Source: Hymenoscyphus infarciens | Taxonomy: Eukaryota; Ascomycota; Leotiomycetes; Helotiales; Helotiaceae | DNA length: 64,000 bases | Reading direction: 5' to 3' | Assembly: GCA_001414345.1 (NCBI GenBank) | Contig: LLCB01000142.1 | Location: 1-64,000, forward strand | Shown here: positions 42,761 to 55,236 of the stretch, in pieces | Layout of the letters: each line of letters begins with the position of its first letter | How positions within the stretch are numbered: the stretch's first letter is position 1 | Made by a program: the position numbers and the translations under genes | The notes under the pieces: generated by a model | The model's database searches: none | The model's input: only the letters and a program-made list of their open reading frames with translations | Told to the model about the DNA's origin: nothing

Positions 42761-45700
42761 ATGGACGGTTACGCGCCGGCCTTTGTGGCTCATAATCTTC
42801 CTCTGTTGGTGGTTTCGGGATTGGTTGCTCATGATGAGCCAGAATTGGAGAATGATGGAATCCCAATAGCTTCAGAAATACCCCCCGTCGAATCGGACGA
42901 TGCACGAACTTTGCTGCGGCACTTTCAGAACAGCAATGGGGGGGATTTGGCTTGGAATAGCAGTGAACACACAGGGCGGAATAAATTCAAAGTCAAAACA
43001 ATTGGCAGAGTAGAGAAGCCCGCCTTGCAGTCAATATTGTGCCTGTTACTGAAGCTCTCATTAGGATTTTATTCTCCCCACGAAGAATGCCCTACCCCCC
43101 TCAACACTTGTACCCACCAGTCCCGTTACCAGACCCGTGCTTCATTCCACCTTGTCACCACTCAGTCCTGGATCTGCGCTTTTCCCGGATGGTCTAATTG
43201 ACTCGGCTTGGATCGAGAAACATCAAGAGCGTGTTCCGAGTGCATATCTTGCTTGTTATACCTTTACATCAGACCCAAATTTAGCATCGAAGCTGGATAA
43301 TCAATTGAAATCGGACATAAACAACATCAAAGCCATTTTCAGCCAGTCCAGCTATAAGACCCGTCTGATAGTTGCCCTGTTGAGCGAGAAAGTTGTTCCA
43401 GCATTCGACCTTGAAGACCGTCTTGCCAATATACGCAGGAGTACGGGTCTCGATTCCAAGACTTCGCTGTTCTTCTTGCCTGCGCAATCTTCGGCTGTCG
43501 AGCTGCAGGCATTTGCAGAGACAATCACCTCCACTATATACCCGCTATGCATTGAATACTATCGAGACTTGAGCAAACACTCAAGACGCAAGCGCAATAG
43601 GGGCATTGTTCCACCACCAACAGCGCCCCCTACCTCCGGTACTTCTCAGACTCTTTCTAGCCAAGGCTGGAATGTTCGGTATGATTTCAAGCTGGGCGTT
43701 TTTGCCGAATTTCGGCAAGAAATGGATGCAGCTGTTCGCTCCTATGAAAGTGCATATGAGGGACTGCTTGGTCCCGATGTACTTGAAACAATTGTGAATT
43801 GGAGCCCCCGGTGGAACGAAGCGCGCCTCCTGGGGGATACTCTTGCCATTCGCATTTTACGGTGCTTGCTTTGGAACAGTAACACTACTGCTGCAGTGCG
43901 TAGGTGGCAACTTCATCGAGAACGGATACGTGATTTTGTTGACCGGAGAGGCAAAGGCTCTTTTACATATGGCTGGGAAGCATGGGAGGCTCGGTGGGCT
44001 ACTGTAATGGCTGAGATTATCAAGAAAGTCTCTATCGGTAACTTCAACCCAGGCACTACTATTCTGTATTTGGCCCCGGAAAAATCCATTGCAATTGGAG
44101 AGCGAACCCAACCCTGGGAGCTACTTCACCATCCTGGGTACTGGTTCTATGCAGCTTCAAAGCATACCATTGCTCGCCGGAACCTCGCTGTAGCCATCCC
44201 TGAAGATGATCGAGTACCTCCTACCTCGCAGACAGCAAACAGAACTACATATGATACATATCTATGCCCAGAACCACATAAGGAATATCCTCTTCCGGGA
44301 GAAAAGGGAGTAAATCACTGCGCTCTCATCGTAGAATGTCTTGCGAAAGCGATTTCTGAATTCGATATAAGAGGTCAGACTCGCCTTGTCCAAGAGTTGC
44401 AGCTCTTGTCTGCAAAAGAAAGCATGCGCCAAGATGCATGGGTTGATGCTTTACGGATTTTGAGACCGTTATGGCAGAAAATGTCATACAGAAATGAGGG
44501 GTGGTGGAATGCCACTGAGGAGATTGGCTGGGCTTTGAGAAATGCTGCTGTTCACGCTGGTGATGGCGGATCCGTCATATCGGTGGATTGGGAGTTGATG
44601 AACAAATGTTCGTTTCTTACCCTCTTCGTGATATCTTGTATACTAATACCCCCCAGGTTTTACTCATCACCCTACATGGCATTACGACCTCTCTAAATCA
44701 TTGCAGGGTGTGGATTTAAAGTCTAGACCGGTTATTGTCCTTCGTGATGGGGACGTCGCTTCTTTCCTCTCCGCTACCTTCATATTCGAGCATATCGAGG
44801 GCAAAGTTGGAGAAGCTTGTCCCTCACAACTAGCTGTCACTTCGACGGCACTGTCGACTGCCGCACCAGTAACAATTTCTGGGGTGAAAATTGAGTTCAA
44901 TGGAAACATGAAACCCCTTGTGATGCAACACAAGGCAGATGAGGAAAGTGGGAGTCAAAAAACTCGAACTTTCACAAAGGTGAACTTGGCCGATAGCATC
45001 GAAGACGGCCGACCTAGACAAACTGGGGACGCTGATTTGACTTTGAAGCCTGGTCAAACAAAGATATTCCAGTTTAGCAGCCTTCTGAGAGAGGATGGCG
45101 AAGTCAAGGCAGTTTCGGCTACCTTTTCTATTGCCTCGGAACATTTTGACTTGGATTACGTGCATACTTTTGAGCAGTCGAGTGCACCTGATATATGGTG
45201 GGGTCCACATGGGGTCAAGAAGAGACTTGCACGTGCAGACCCTTCCTCTTTAGTTGTGCTCCCCAAGCCACCAAAGATGGAGCTTAAATTCCTCGCACTT
45301 CAAGACCAATACTATACGAATGAGGAGATTACGTTAAGACTAGAAGTTCTCAACGAGGAGGATGTTGCTGCTATCTCGAATCTTGAGGCTCTGCTACAAG
45401 GGGAAGGAGCACCCATTCTTCGAGTCAGAACAGTAGAGCCACCGGTTTTGACGGAAGATGAAGCAGATGAAGATAAGACTGAGGGTAGCACCAAGCTCGG
45501 CAAGATTGAAAGTGCAGCATCCACGATTGTCGAAATTATCGTTCCGCCGATTGACTTTCCATCTGTCTACGACATTGCTATAAAAGCATCGTACAACCTC
45601 GTTTCCGACATGGAAACTCCGGTGTCTAGGTCTCTGACTATGCAACTGGAAGTCATAAGTCCATTTGAGGCGAATTATGATTTCTCCCCTCGCATTCATC

Positions 45701-46473
45701 CAGACCCTTGGCCAAGCTTCTTTACGCACATCGAGTCTATGGATGGCGCAGGCAGCGAAGAAAGTTCGAGTGCTCATGGATTAGCGCAGAAATGGTGTTT
45801 GACAGCCCGATATGCTTCCTTTGCCACGGAAGATCTGATAGTGGAAGATATCACCGTTGAAGTAATAGGGATGAATGGTGGTATTCAGGCTTCCGCTGAA
45901 AAATCAAGCCTAATACCGAACGGTGGACTCAAAGTTACTCCTAGGACTATTGAAGAGGCACAATTCGATACCTACACACAAAAGAAATCCCTAGACGATC
46001 GCGGAACAGCCACTCTTGATGTATCTCTCGTGATAAGTTGGCGAAGAGATTGCGAAGGCTCACCACTCAACAAATCAACCCTAGCCGTCCCACGACTTCT
46101 CGTTTCTAGTAGCGAACCGAGGGTTCTCGCTGCAGTATCTTATTCGAATGTCATTCCTTCGATGATACATTTCGATGTCACAATTGAGAATCCTTCCAAT
46201 CACTTCCTTACTTTTGGACTCACCATGGAACCGAGTGAGAAGTTCGCGTTTTCTGGGGTCAAGCAATCCACTTTACAACTCGTACCCTTGTCGAGACGGA
46301 CGATGAGATTTAGGTTACTGCCCAGTCTTAGGGGCGATTGGATTGGACCTGTTCATTGTGTGATCAAAGATAGGTACTTTCAGAAGATCTTGAAGATTGC
46401 TCCCACGGAAGGGATGAAGGTTGATAAAGAGGGTATTTTGATTTGGGTCCCTCCTCCTGAGGATGATGTATAA
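42761..46473 (+). CDS. TRAPP complex subunit TRAPPC11 (foie gras/gryzun family)
   Basis: Subunit of the TRAPP III-type tether acting in ER-Golgi transport and autophagy. Three exons (42761-43009, 43065-44607, 44657-46473) give 1202 residues, the usual length of fungal homologues. N-terminal MDGYAPAFVAHNLPLLVVSG and KTIGRDFILPTKNALPP (across intron 1), then LSPLSPGSALFPDG, are typical. The foie gras domain lies about residues 330-620 (WEAWEARWATVMAEIIKKVS, WELLHHPGYWFYAASKHT). Exon 3 restores FTHHPTWHYDLSKSLQ. The C-terminal gryzun beta-rich part follows, with SAHGLAQKWCLTARYASFA and SRRTMRFRLLPSLRGDW. No breaks. Confidence 0.93.
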
Positions 46474-46771
46474 AGGAGACGGGGTTAAGAGATGTTGTAG
46501 TCAGAAAGGTTATGATGATATGATAGGGATATGAGGTATAGTCAAAATGAATGTTATATCACTGGAATGTTGACGTTTGCAGATTTGCAGTCACGAGATA
46601 GACCCAAAAAAATAATCACTAAGACCTGAAAGAATATTCCATTCTCCACTAATCGTACTCACCCCTTCTTAGCCGCCCATCATAATCCAAGACCGTATCT
46701 GTGGGAAAATAGGAGGAGAGATATGTTCTTGCTGAGACACTGGGGGAGGTTATTGATGCTGTGACTTTTGA

Positions 46772-47443
46772 GAAGGAAGAGTATACTATATACTATACCT
46801 AAATGTTCCTGAACAACGAGATGAGCACAATGAGTTAACTCCAAACTGGAAGATCAATCTCAAATGGAACGTCAAGGGCTTTTTGTACACCTTCAGAGGG
46901 TGCATGGTCATGATATTTGCACCCGAAGTTTTGTTAGCGAAATGCTGGACTGAGTATGAGTGGGTGAAGTCTGATCATAAGGTCCTCGGGGAGTTGGCGG
47001 AAAAGGACGGTGTGCCATGGACGAAGACACATACATTTTTTGCGAGCATAGGAAAATTTGCTGTGAAGGGAAGGAGACATGGAGATCCAGAAGACCCGTC
47101 ACTTGGTACACATTCCAACCCATCTGCCCCATTATCTACATACCCTGGGTTCCCGAAGTCACAAACTGTAGATGAAAGTCGTCCAGCGATACAACAAGAG
47201 TTCTCTGATGTGGTAGATAAATGGACGGAGGAACTATCTGGTCCCCCCGCTCTATGTTCTCGCGAGTTTGTTTATGATTGTCGAGATTTTTCGTTGTCGA
47301 CTTTAACATCCACCTTCGGCTTATATTTCAACTTGGGCTTCAAATATTCCTCAGATTGCTTGATTTTCAAACGGGGTGTTTCTGGGGGGTATGGAATCTC
47401 GACCTCTTCAACCAGCTTGCGGCTAGGAAGTGAGTATGAATGA
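46772..47443 (+). pseudogene. 5'-truncated multi-pass membrane protein remnant
   Basis: An open frame (224 codons from the upstream stop) contains LNVPEQRDEH, WNVKGFLYTFRGCMVMIFAPE and EKDGVPWTKTHTFFASIGKF. These match, in order, a block I know from a large, undescribed family of fungal multi-helix proteins (pattern LHLNVP, W.I..F.PE, DG.PWT..HAF.A.MGGF). In that family the block lies behind a signal peptide and long N-terminal part, which I do not find upstream. The downstream part is low in hydrophobicity and lacks the family's further helices. I infer a decayed or truncated copy; a missed 5' exon is the alternative. Confidence 0.5.
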
Positions 47444-48013
47444 AGAAAGGTGGCTAAGGAGCGTTGACCTAGATTGCTTCATTTTAAAGCAGGGCTCATA
47501 CAATAATCAATTCAAATACTCAAACCCTAACTGAATTTGGCAAAACAAGACAATCAACAAAGGTAGAAAAGAACTATACTCATACTGACCCACATCTATC
47601 CCTCCTCCAAGCATACACACAAAGAAGTGTCAGAAGCAAGCGAGATCCTGCACCAAAAAACGTTCGAGGGAGCTAAAATCCATTCAAACAGTGTCAAAGA
47701 TATATCATAAATAAGAAAGTGGCTCCATTTGAAAACTTTATAACCAATCTCTAATATGCGATACAAGAAAAGCAACACCGCTGCAGATATGATGAAATAA
47801 GCAAGAAAATTTAGTTGGCCAAATCCAGGCTCGCAATGCCAAGTCAAAGTAAGAGACAATAAAAGACGTCGCGTCGTGAACTCCTTAATCTCTATATCAA
47901 CCTTCTCATTTTGATCGTTCCCACCTCCTCGCTCATGATTTCCAGGGCCATTTTCAGACTCCCTCTCTATCCCCCTTGACGATATATACCTCTCAGCATA
48001 AGACGGGAACTTT
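47444..48013. other. 3' flank of TamA/Dal81-like gene
   Basis: 570 bp. A minus-strand 149-codon frame (47596-48045) overlaps the end of the regulator and shows no motif; probably 3' UTR. No gene. Confidence 0.4.
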
Positions 48014-50650
48014 TCAGTTCGCCCGCTCTTCCCCTCTGAGCACACTAAAACCAGTGGGCTGACCTAAATAGGCATCGAAGCCACCTTGGCTTCCGCTCGA
48101 ACTGACACTGGTACTGGGGCTGGCAAGCTCACTCCCAATGCCGAGTCCTATTCCATTCTCGCCATTCTCACCGTCCCTGCCAATGGCCGAATCACCAAAG
48201 CTTCCAACAGAGCCATCACCTCTCGCTGGACCAATTCCAAACCCACCAGCAGCACCTGTTCCAAATGAACCAAGACCACGGTAGCCCTCAACGATAGAAC
48301 GGTTTCGACTTTGGCTCATATTGTCAGACTCGGAACCAACCCGAGATAGAGCAGGTTTCTCCGGGAGAGCCTTTAAAAGACCGGTGGAAGTGTCGAGCAT
48401 ACCCATTGCAAATTCCGTAAGCCTTGTGCCACCACCATCTGCTCCGGACCCACCTTTGCAGCTTACACCTAAAGTCCAACGATACTCGCCCAATCTTCTC
48501 CTATACCAATCGGCTTCTTCTCTCCCTGGAGCAGTAGCCCAAAGGAGCGAGCCAAAGGTTCCGATCAATGCGAAATTTGTTTTGGACGCAAAATACCAGA
48601 AAGAGCGGAGATGAGAAGAGGTGAGTCGATTTACAAAATCCATGGCTGAGATTAGGCGAGTTTTGGCTGCCGACCGGCAGATATGTACGATATAAGGATC
48701 GAGAGCAGGTTTGGTATCCGGAGAAGTGGATGGCGATGAGAGTGAACGAATGATGCGGCGATGAAGAGTGATTTCTGTCGCAAAGTAGGCTAGATGTAAA
48801 AAGCCTGTTGATGATAGTTTATTGGTGTTGGTGTTGGAGTTTTGGATATTGGAAGGTGAGTCCATGCGAAGACAGGCGGGTAAACCCGCAAACCAGTCTT
48901 TCAATTTCAATTGGACAGGTTTTGCGAGCTGTAGTACGAGATGCGTTCCTTGTGGTCCAGCTGAGTCAACGGTTGCCATTGCTTGAAGTGTATAAAATGT
49001 ATCGAGGACCTCAGCTAGAATTTGAGAAAGTATGATCATTTGGGTGAAAAGGAGGCGTCCGCGTTCGTACTCGGCGCTTTCAACCTCGTCATTTTCATCA
49101 TACTCGACATCCGGGAAATCGTTGAGAGACAGTGGTTTTACAGCCCAGTTCGAGGCAAAAACATGAGATGGTCTTCCGTGGACTAGAGAGCCCCATTTAT
49201 CTTGCATGTACAGAGCCCAAGCGAGGCGTTTCCGGAGTCCACGTTCCCAAGGGGGGATTTTCCAGTTTGTACAGTCTAGGTGAAGTCCTAGTTCCTGGGA
49301 AATAGCAACCTTGATGAGAGTGAAGTTAGTGTCGGCTTCAAAATGAGCAAGAAGGAAATCTTACGAGCTGTGCTGTAGGTGCCCATTGGTCTCCTTCTGG
49401 TCGCTGTGAGAGTAGTAAGCCCGCTTGTCTAAGGCAACGGGCAGTCAGTTTCTGGCCATTTCGAAAATTTGCTGAGAAAATGGGGATATGAAGTTCGCCG
49501 CATCAGGATAGACTTATCAGGCAGAGTATCAAAATATAAATAGGTGGGATGGTGGAGAATAAAAAGAGCGCTTTCCACCTACACGACAGAAAGTTTCGGG
49601 CGATACATCGCGTCTGCTAGAGTCACACGAGCAAGGCGCTCCAGCTCTTCGACATTAGGTCGTGGAACGTCTGCTCCTCCAAGTTCGTCGCTATGGTCCC
49701 ACCAGTTGATGGCTAGGATGTATATCGCAGCAAGGAGGGGAGGAGAAAATTCTCGATGTGAACGGTTATACTTTTCAAGAACAACAGCCTTTTGAAGAAT
49801 AGGAAAGTTGGGATGGATGATGCGGAAGTACAAGTCCAGCAGTGCTTGTCCATGGGGAGCAACAATGTTTTCAATTGCGTCTGCATCTTCAACGCAATGT
49901 TCATGGCCTGGAGTGTTATAGTCCGGTAACATCAGAAAAGTGTCCACATCGCTGACCTTGCGTAAGGTACCTCGGGATAACAAGCTTTCATCTTGGGGAT
50001 CGAATTGAGACAAATCTATCAAAGAGGGTTCGAAATCGGTTGTCGGCCCAATATATTGGCTGTATCGACCATCTTGTAAACCGAGAGTTCGCTTTAATTG
50101 TATCGGTCCTCCAATATTTGCCATATCCTCGATTAATGAATTAGTTGCCCCGCTGCTTGAAATGGTTTCTGTTCGTCTTCGTCGGTCGTCCCTGTCTGGT
50201 GATCTATAAATGGGATTTGGTTAGCGTGGCGAGCATCAAGTATCTTGATGCGGGGCATAAAATTCATTCCACAGCACGAAAAATCTTGACATACCTTCTT
50301 TTAGACACCGACTCCTCCTTGCCTTCAGTATTGAGTTTTCTTTTTCTCGGCTGGGGGCTTTGTACAAATGTACAATCTTGCGTGTGGAACTGGCACAATA
50401 CACAACTTGACTGCCCCTCATTAATCACACATCTGCTTTTCTTCTTCCTACATGCATCGCATGGCCTATCCTTCCGACTTCTCATATTTAATCCGGAATC
50501 TGCAGATGCCGAGCTACTCAAGCTTGTTGAAAGGGTATTTTGGCCATTATGGTTACTGTTTGACATCTCGGTAGAAGGCTCAGTGTTGCGGGGTCTTCGA
50601 GAAGCTATAGCTATAGGTGCCGTCCGGGCAATAGAGGTTGGGGTGGTCAT
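48014..50650 (-). CDS. Zn2Cys6 regulator, TamA/Dal81-like
   Basis: Four exons (50650-50295, 50203-49583, 49428-49365, 49309-48014) give 778 residues. The zinc cluster near the N-terminus is RPCDACRKKKSRC followed by CVLCQFHTQDC (C64, C67, C74, C83, C86, C93, with an 8-residue central loop). The middle holds a Fungal_trans domain: KRTLGLQDGRYSQYIGPT, LYFRIIHPNFPILQKAVVLE, FSPPLLAAIYILAINWW, QDKWGSLVHGRPSH. The long C-terminal part is Gly/Ser-rich. The middle blocks resemble TamA of Aspergillus and yeast Dal81, co-activators of nitrogen-catabolism and amino-acid uptake genes; I am moderately sure of that assignment and very sure of the general class. In those proteins the zinc cluster is partly dispensable, so the Cys set here may or may not bind DNA. 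Confidence 0.85.
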
Positions 50651-53430
50651 GGCGTATGAGGCTCGATTAGACGCTATTCCGTGCCCAGGTACCGGAATAA
50701 TGTGCTGACCAGCAACTGCTCACGGCGGTTGGCTCCGGTTCAGGGTGGTATGAGAGAAGGCTGACAGGCTCCTGGAGACGGTGTCTGCAGCTCGGGGGAT
50801 TTGGTAATGTGTCTCGAGATCTGGACGCCTTTCCCTGTATCCGGAGAAAAGCGATGACAACGACTTTGCTCTTTACGACCTCTGACTGGTTGATTTGGAT
50901 GGAAAGAAGCTTAAAGCAGAAAGTCCAACAGGATCAGGAGTGATGGGGGAACGCTGATTGCACGTTTACTGGTCCAAACACGCAGGAGAATGGCGTTTAT
51001 CGAGATACTCCCCACTTCCTGCTACCAGAAACCGGGCAGATGCAGAAGATGATTCTTATCGGCCTTGGGGGTGGAGGTCAGCGAGCGGGCGAGGGTAAGA
51101 TGGGTGATTGCCTTTTCTGCAGCGAACGCCTATCCGTGGGTTTCTGAATCGGATTGAGGGAGGTGGAGGTCCGCTTCGATAAGGATTTAGAGATAAGCGG
51201 TACTGTACAGTACAATAGCGATAATGCAGTTGAAATAAGGTCGACGGACGGGGTTGTAGCGTCTTGTCAATGGCTATCACTGCTGCAAGATCCAGCAAGG
51301 GATTGAAGGAGAATGAGATGATGAATGCTTTCTGGCGTCATTGAAACTACTCAAATGTAGTAAGAATCCGCAGCTTCCGAGGGGGATGTCGACGGCAAAA
51401 CCGAAGAGGCAGGCACTATGCTGGAAGGAAGTCTTTTCTGGTCTTCTACTGGGGGTTCTTTCTCGTTTTCTTTTGGTGTTGTCGAGGCTGAGGATGTAGC
51501 TCCTTTCTTCCCGTTGGCAAATGATCCGGCCTTGTTGGCAGGTTGCGTTGCGTTGCGTTGCGTTGCGTCCAACGGGCGTGGGGAGACGTCAATCTGCTGC
51601 TGTACGGAGGGTGTTTCTCGTTGACAGATAAACTCGCGAGATAAGCCTGCAGTTGAGACGATATATCTGACAATTTCTGCCTCAAGTGGGCCCTCGAGAT
51701 ACCCTAGGGTAGCACGGTATCAGTATCAATCAATCGAGCCACTAATCCGTACCTCGCATCTACCGGTCGTACCGCAGGAAGCTTTCTGCCCCGCATCCCC
51801 CGACTGGCAAACCGGTGGGAGAGGCATTGAGAGGAGGCATCGCATCTCGGGGTTCAGGAGGCCGTCGTTGATGACAGCATCAAACTCTTAATCCGCAATT
51901 TGGTACGTAATCGTAGCCCTCCGTGGGTATAGGCCGGGTGTGACTGGCTGCGCTGGCTCAGCCTGGTGTGTCCGATTGACAAGGCACGACGGTCAGCGAA
52001 TCTGGCACTGGGGCAGCTACACCACTGAGCGTGCTATATTTCCTTATCGCGACGGTGTCGGTGTCGTTGACTCGCTTCCTCGCAACTCCAATGCAAGGTT
52101 GGGATCCGACAGATTGGAGGGGAAGGGTGTGGTGGTGGTGGCATGGAACAAATCCGGAGTAAGGGCGGTCAGATATTGCCGCGGCATGCTGCATGGCATT
52201 TTGGTGCGCTTTGCTTTGCGGCATCGCTTCCACCCCACAAACTCCCATGTTAAATGACGCTGTGCCTCCGAATCGTACTTCCGGATTGCTAAAAGAATCG
52301 TAATCTGACCCGATGATTGGTTCGTGGTGCTGGGACCAAAATAGACGAGGTGCGAGTGGCATGTGCCTGCGCATTGCGAGAGTAGGGGTCCGAGTAAAGT
52401 GTTATGTAAGAGCAAAGATAGTGAAAAATACTTACGAAAACTTTGGTGTCACTGCTCAAATCTCTGTGCGGCTCCAGCATTTAGTTTTCATAACGTGATG
52501 GGAACGTGATACAGTGTTACATTACAGCGACCTATAACTGCAGATATATTACTTAAGGAAGTCCACTTCAGCTTGACAGCTGTGCATTTCTGTACGCTGC
52601 CGGTATTGCGTAAAAGAAACAAGTTCCTCGAGTAAGTTGTGCAAATCCCTTAGGTTTATTAAGGGGCGTGCTCGGTAAAGCCCCTTTTTCTCTAAAATGC
52701 GCAAACGCTTCTGACTGGCTTGTGAAAGATCATCGAGGTAATACCAAGTCAATCGTCATGCTGTATTTCCGGTCCGAGGAATTTAATTCATAGAGTATGC
52801 AGCGTCTATCCTATCTATCTATCCTATCACTGTCTATTCTAAAGTGATACCATCATCCTAGAGTGGTAGCCTAAGAAGTAGAAATCCATGTCCCGGAAAC
52901 TTAGGAATACTTGATGACTGTTGTTCAACGAAAATACCATTGGCTCGAAATCAGATGAACACTCAGCTCAGTGTCTTTTATTTACCCCAGGTCTCGCGAT
53001 CGAGCTTTCTGAAATTCTGATATACTTTTGCCTAACTCTAGTCACATGATGTCTCTCCAATTCAACCTTCGTACACTTAGACAAGGCATTTCCACATTTG
53101 GTTTTTAAGTATTGAATGGACACTCAATGCTGAATTCATCAGAGCATTCTTTGGTCGACAATTAAATCTCGTGTCAACGGAATATGCTTTCCACCGGCTA
53201 TTTACCGGGTTTTGGCACGAGCCTCGGCTTCGATGCCGGTGTATTTGCCGACGTTGTTCTTTGACTTTATATCGACAAGCAATTTCAAACTTTCCTACTC
53301 AGAGCTCGCTTTAGATCCAATTTACGTGTCCGAGATTCTGCTTGTCATTTCGTCTCTTCCGTCGTCGGTCCATCTTTTAGATCCTCTTCAGTTTCACAAT
53401 CCCATATCCGAGTTATACCAGTCACACAGC
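50651..53430. other. 2.8-kb gene-poor region between regulator and hydrolase
   Basis: No supported gene. Overlapping open frames on both strands between 51056 and 52498 have no motif and one contains a GTTGC pentanucleotide array (51542-51568). A CTAT/CCTAT microsatellite-like patch lies near 52806-52830. A 67-codon minus-strand frame at 52549-52752 is helical in character but I cannot assign it. The upstream 700 bp presumably contain the regulator's promoter. Confidence 0.4.
51542..51568 (+). repeat. GTTGC pentanucleotide repeat
   Basis: About five tandem GTTGC units in an intergenic region. Confidence 0.8.
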
Positions 53431-54844
53431 ATGTCCTCAATTTTCCAAATCAAGGAGCACGTCATAGAATGTCAACACATAAGAGAATACCCCAGAGCAT
53501 TAGCAAACTCTCAGCATGATGTACTACACCTGTCAGTGAAACAATATACGCCTCTAGATAACCTTGATCCTCAAGATGGCGATGTCACAATCATTGGTGC
53601 TCATGCAAATGGTTTCCCAAAGGTAGGATTTTACATTTAAACTCCCAACTTTACTTCTTCTAATACTTCCCTTCTTGAAAACATCATCTCACGCTGTCAT
53701 AGGAATTATACGAACCGTTATGGGAAGACCTTCACGCCCAGTCCAAGAAACATAGATTCAGAATTCGAAGCATCTGGATCTCAGATGTAGCACATCAAGG
53801 TACAAGCGGAGCTTTAAACGAATACCTTTTAGGAAATGACCGTACGTATGTCTGGGCACTTGAGAGCCCTCAAAATCCATAAAAACAGCCAAAAAGACAA
53901 GCAAAATCTAACAACCCCCAGCTTCTTGGATGGATGGGACCCGAGACCTCCTGCACATGATCAACCACTTTCGCATGCCCACCCCTATGATAGGGATAGG
54001 CCACTCGCTCGGCGGTGCCCAGCTGGTCAACCTTTCTTTAATACATCCCCGTCTTCTGAGCACCCTCGTCCTCCTCGAGCCCGTCATCCAAACTCACGCC
54101 TCAGCACCAACTGGTCCCTCTCCCGCCCAGTCCTCCGCTTTTCGCCGTGATCTCTGGCCCTCAAAACAAGAAGCTGTTGCAGCCTTCTCAAAGTCAAAAT
54201 TCTATTCAGCCTGGGATCCAAGGGCGTTCGAAAAATGGTGTGAATATGGAATTCGGCCTGTTCCTTCTTCAACGTACCCGGATGCAGAGAAGGGGAGTAT
54301 GACATTAACGACAACCAAACACCAAGAATGTTTTACATTCATGCGGCCAAGTTGGGAGGGTCTTAGTTCTGATGGAAACACAATCCTCAACCGTTCCTTG
54401 GTACCCGATTTGAATCTCCAGCAACCCACTCGGTATCCCCTTTATCGACCCGAACCACCGATTATTCTGGGGAGATTGCCGGAACTGAGACCCAGTGTTT
54501 TCTACGTCTTTGGCGAGTTGAGTAATGTGTCTTTGCCGGTTGCAAGAAAACAGAAGATGGATACGACAGGCACTGGTCTCGGTGGTAGCGGGGGAGCAAA
54601 GGAGGGCAGAGTAAAGGGGTTGGTTTTAGATGGCATTGGTCACTTGGTTGCTATGGAAGCTGCTGGGAAGTGTGCGGAGGCAGCTGCGCAGTGGATCGGT
54701 CAAGAAATTAAGATTATTGAGAAAGAGAGGGCTGGATATCTCGAGTGGACGAAAAAGAGCTTGGCCGAAAAACAAACGCTGTCCGAGGAGTGGAAGGCTA
54801 GAATAGGGGGGCCACCTGTTAGACCCGCAAAGAGTAAAATGTGA
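53431..54844 (+). CDS. Peroxisomal-type alpha/beta-hydrolase, Lpx1-like
   Basis: Three exons (53431-53622, 53703-53841, 53922-54844) give 417 residues. Family blocks: EHVIECQHIREYPRA, VTIIGAHANGFPK (oxyanion region), ELYEPLWEDLHAQ, IWISDVAHQGTSG, and the nucleophile elbow GIGHSLGG with Ser139. The catalytic His is probably in VLDGIGHLVAMEA. The protein ends in SKM, a good peroxisomal targeting signal type 1. Yeast Lpx1 and a fungal family annotated as 'toxin biosynthesis' esterases share this layout. Here no biosynthetic cluster surrounds the gene, so a general peroxisomal lipase or esterase role is more likely. Start 53431 precedes the conserved region; an upstream in-frame extension to 53212 looks like 5' UTR. 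Confidence 0.88.
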
Positions 54845-55040
54845 AAAAGTCTTGGGAGTGTGTATGTTGGTGGTTTTTGCGGATAACATATCGGGTTGTT
54901 ACGATCGCTTACTACAAGTCTTTCCTCTTTCCCCCTTCTCTCCTGCTTCTCGGAATTTTGCTGCGTGAATTCTACCTGCAGATCTGCTGAAGATTATGTT
55001 ATTCTTACTATACTACTAAGCAGCGGATTTAAGATGGAAA
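54845..55040. other. 3' flank of hydrolase gene
   Basis: Short intergenic stretch without features, followed by the alcohol dehydrogenase remnant. Confidence 0.4.
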
Positions 55041-55054
55041 TCTGATTACTCTCT

Positions 55055-55236
55055 CACTTCAAGGTGGACCTGCTATCGTTTGACCCTACCAAGACCTTCT
55101 GAAAAGAATGATTGAGAGTGGTGAAGCGAAGCCTAGTTTCGTCTTCTCGAAGGAGTATAACATCAAGGAGGCGGCAAAGGCTTGTCGAGGTTTCAGCGAG
55201 CATGAGATTATCGAGACGGTTTTCCGTTTTGATTGA
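55055..55236 (+). pseudogene. Remnant of a zinc-type alcohol dehydrogenase C-terminus
   Basis: Reading from 55055, GGPAIV is followed by an in-frame TGA at 55081-55083, then PYQDLLKRMIESGEAKPSFV, FSKEYNIKEAAKACRGF and SEHEIIETVFRF before a TGA at 55234-55236. This matches the last 60 residues of medium-chain (zinc-type) alcohol dehydrogenases, where LIESGKAKPSFVVSK..I..AP.A..RFS.H.I.K.VIRF is the usual ending. No catalytic or Rossmann domain is found upstream and an in-frame stop interrupts it. I read it as a gene fragment left by deletion or transfer. It is too short to be a functional enzyme. Confidence 0.65.

Noticed and set aside
47596..48045. 149-codon minus-strand frame
   Set aside because: Overlaps the 3' end of the TamA/Dal81-like gene in another frame and has no motif.
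52549..52752. 67-codon minus-strand frame with helical look
   Set aside because: Too short and without a family match; left as unassigned intergenic sequence.
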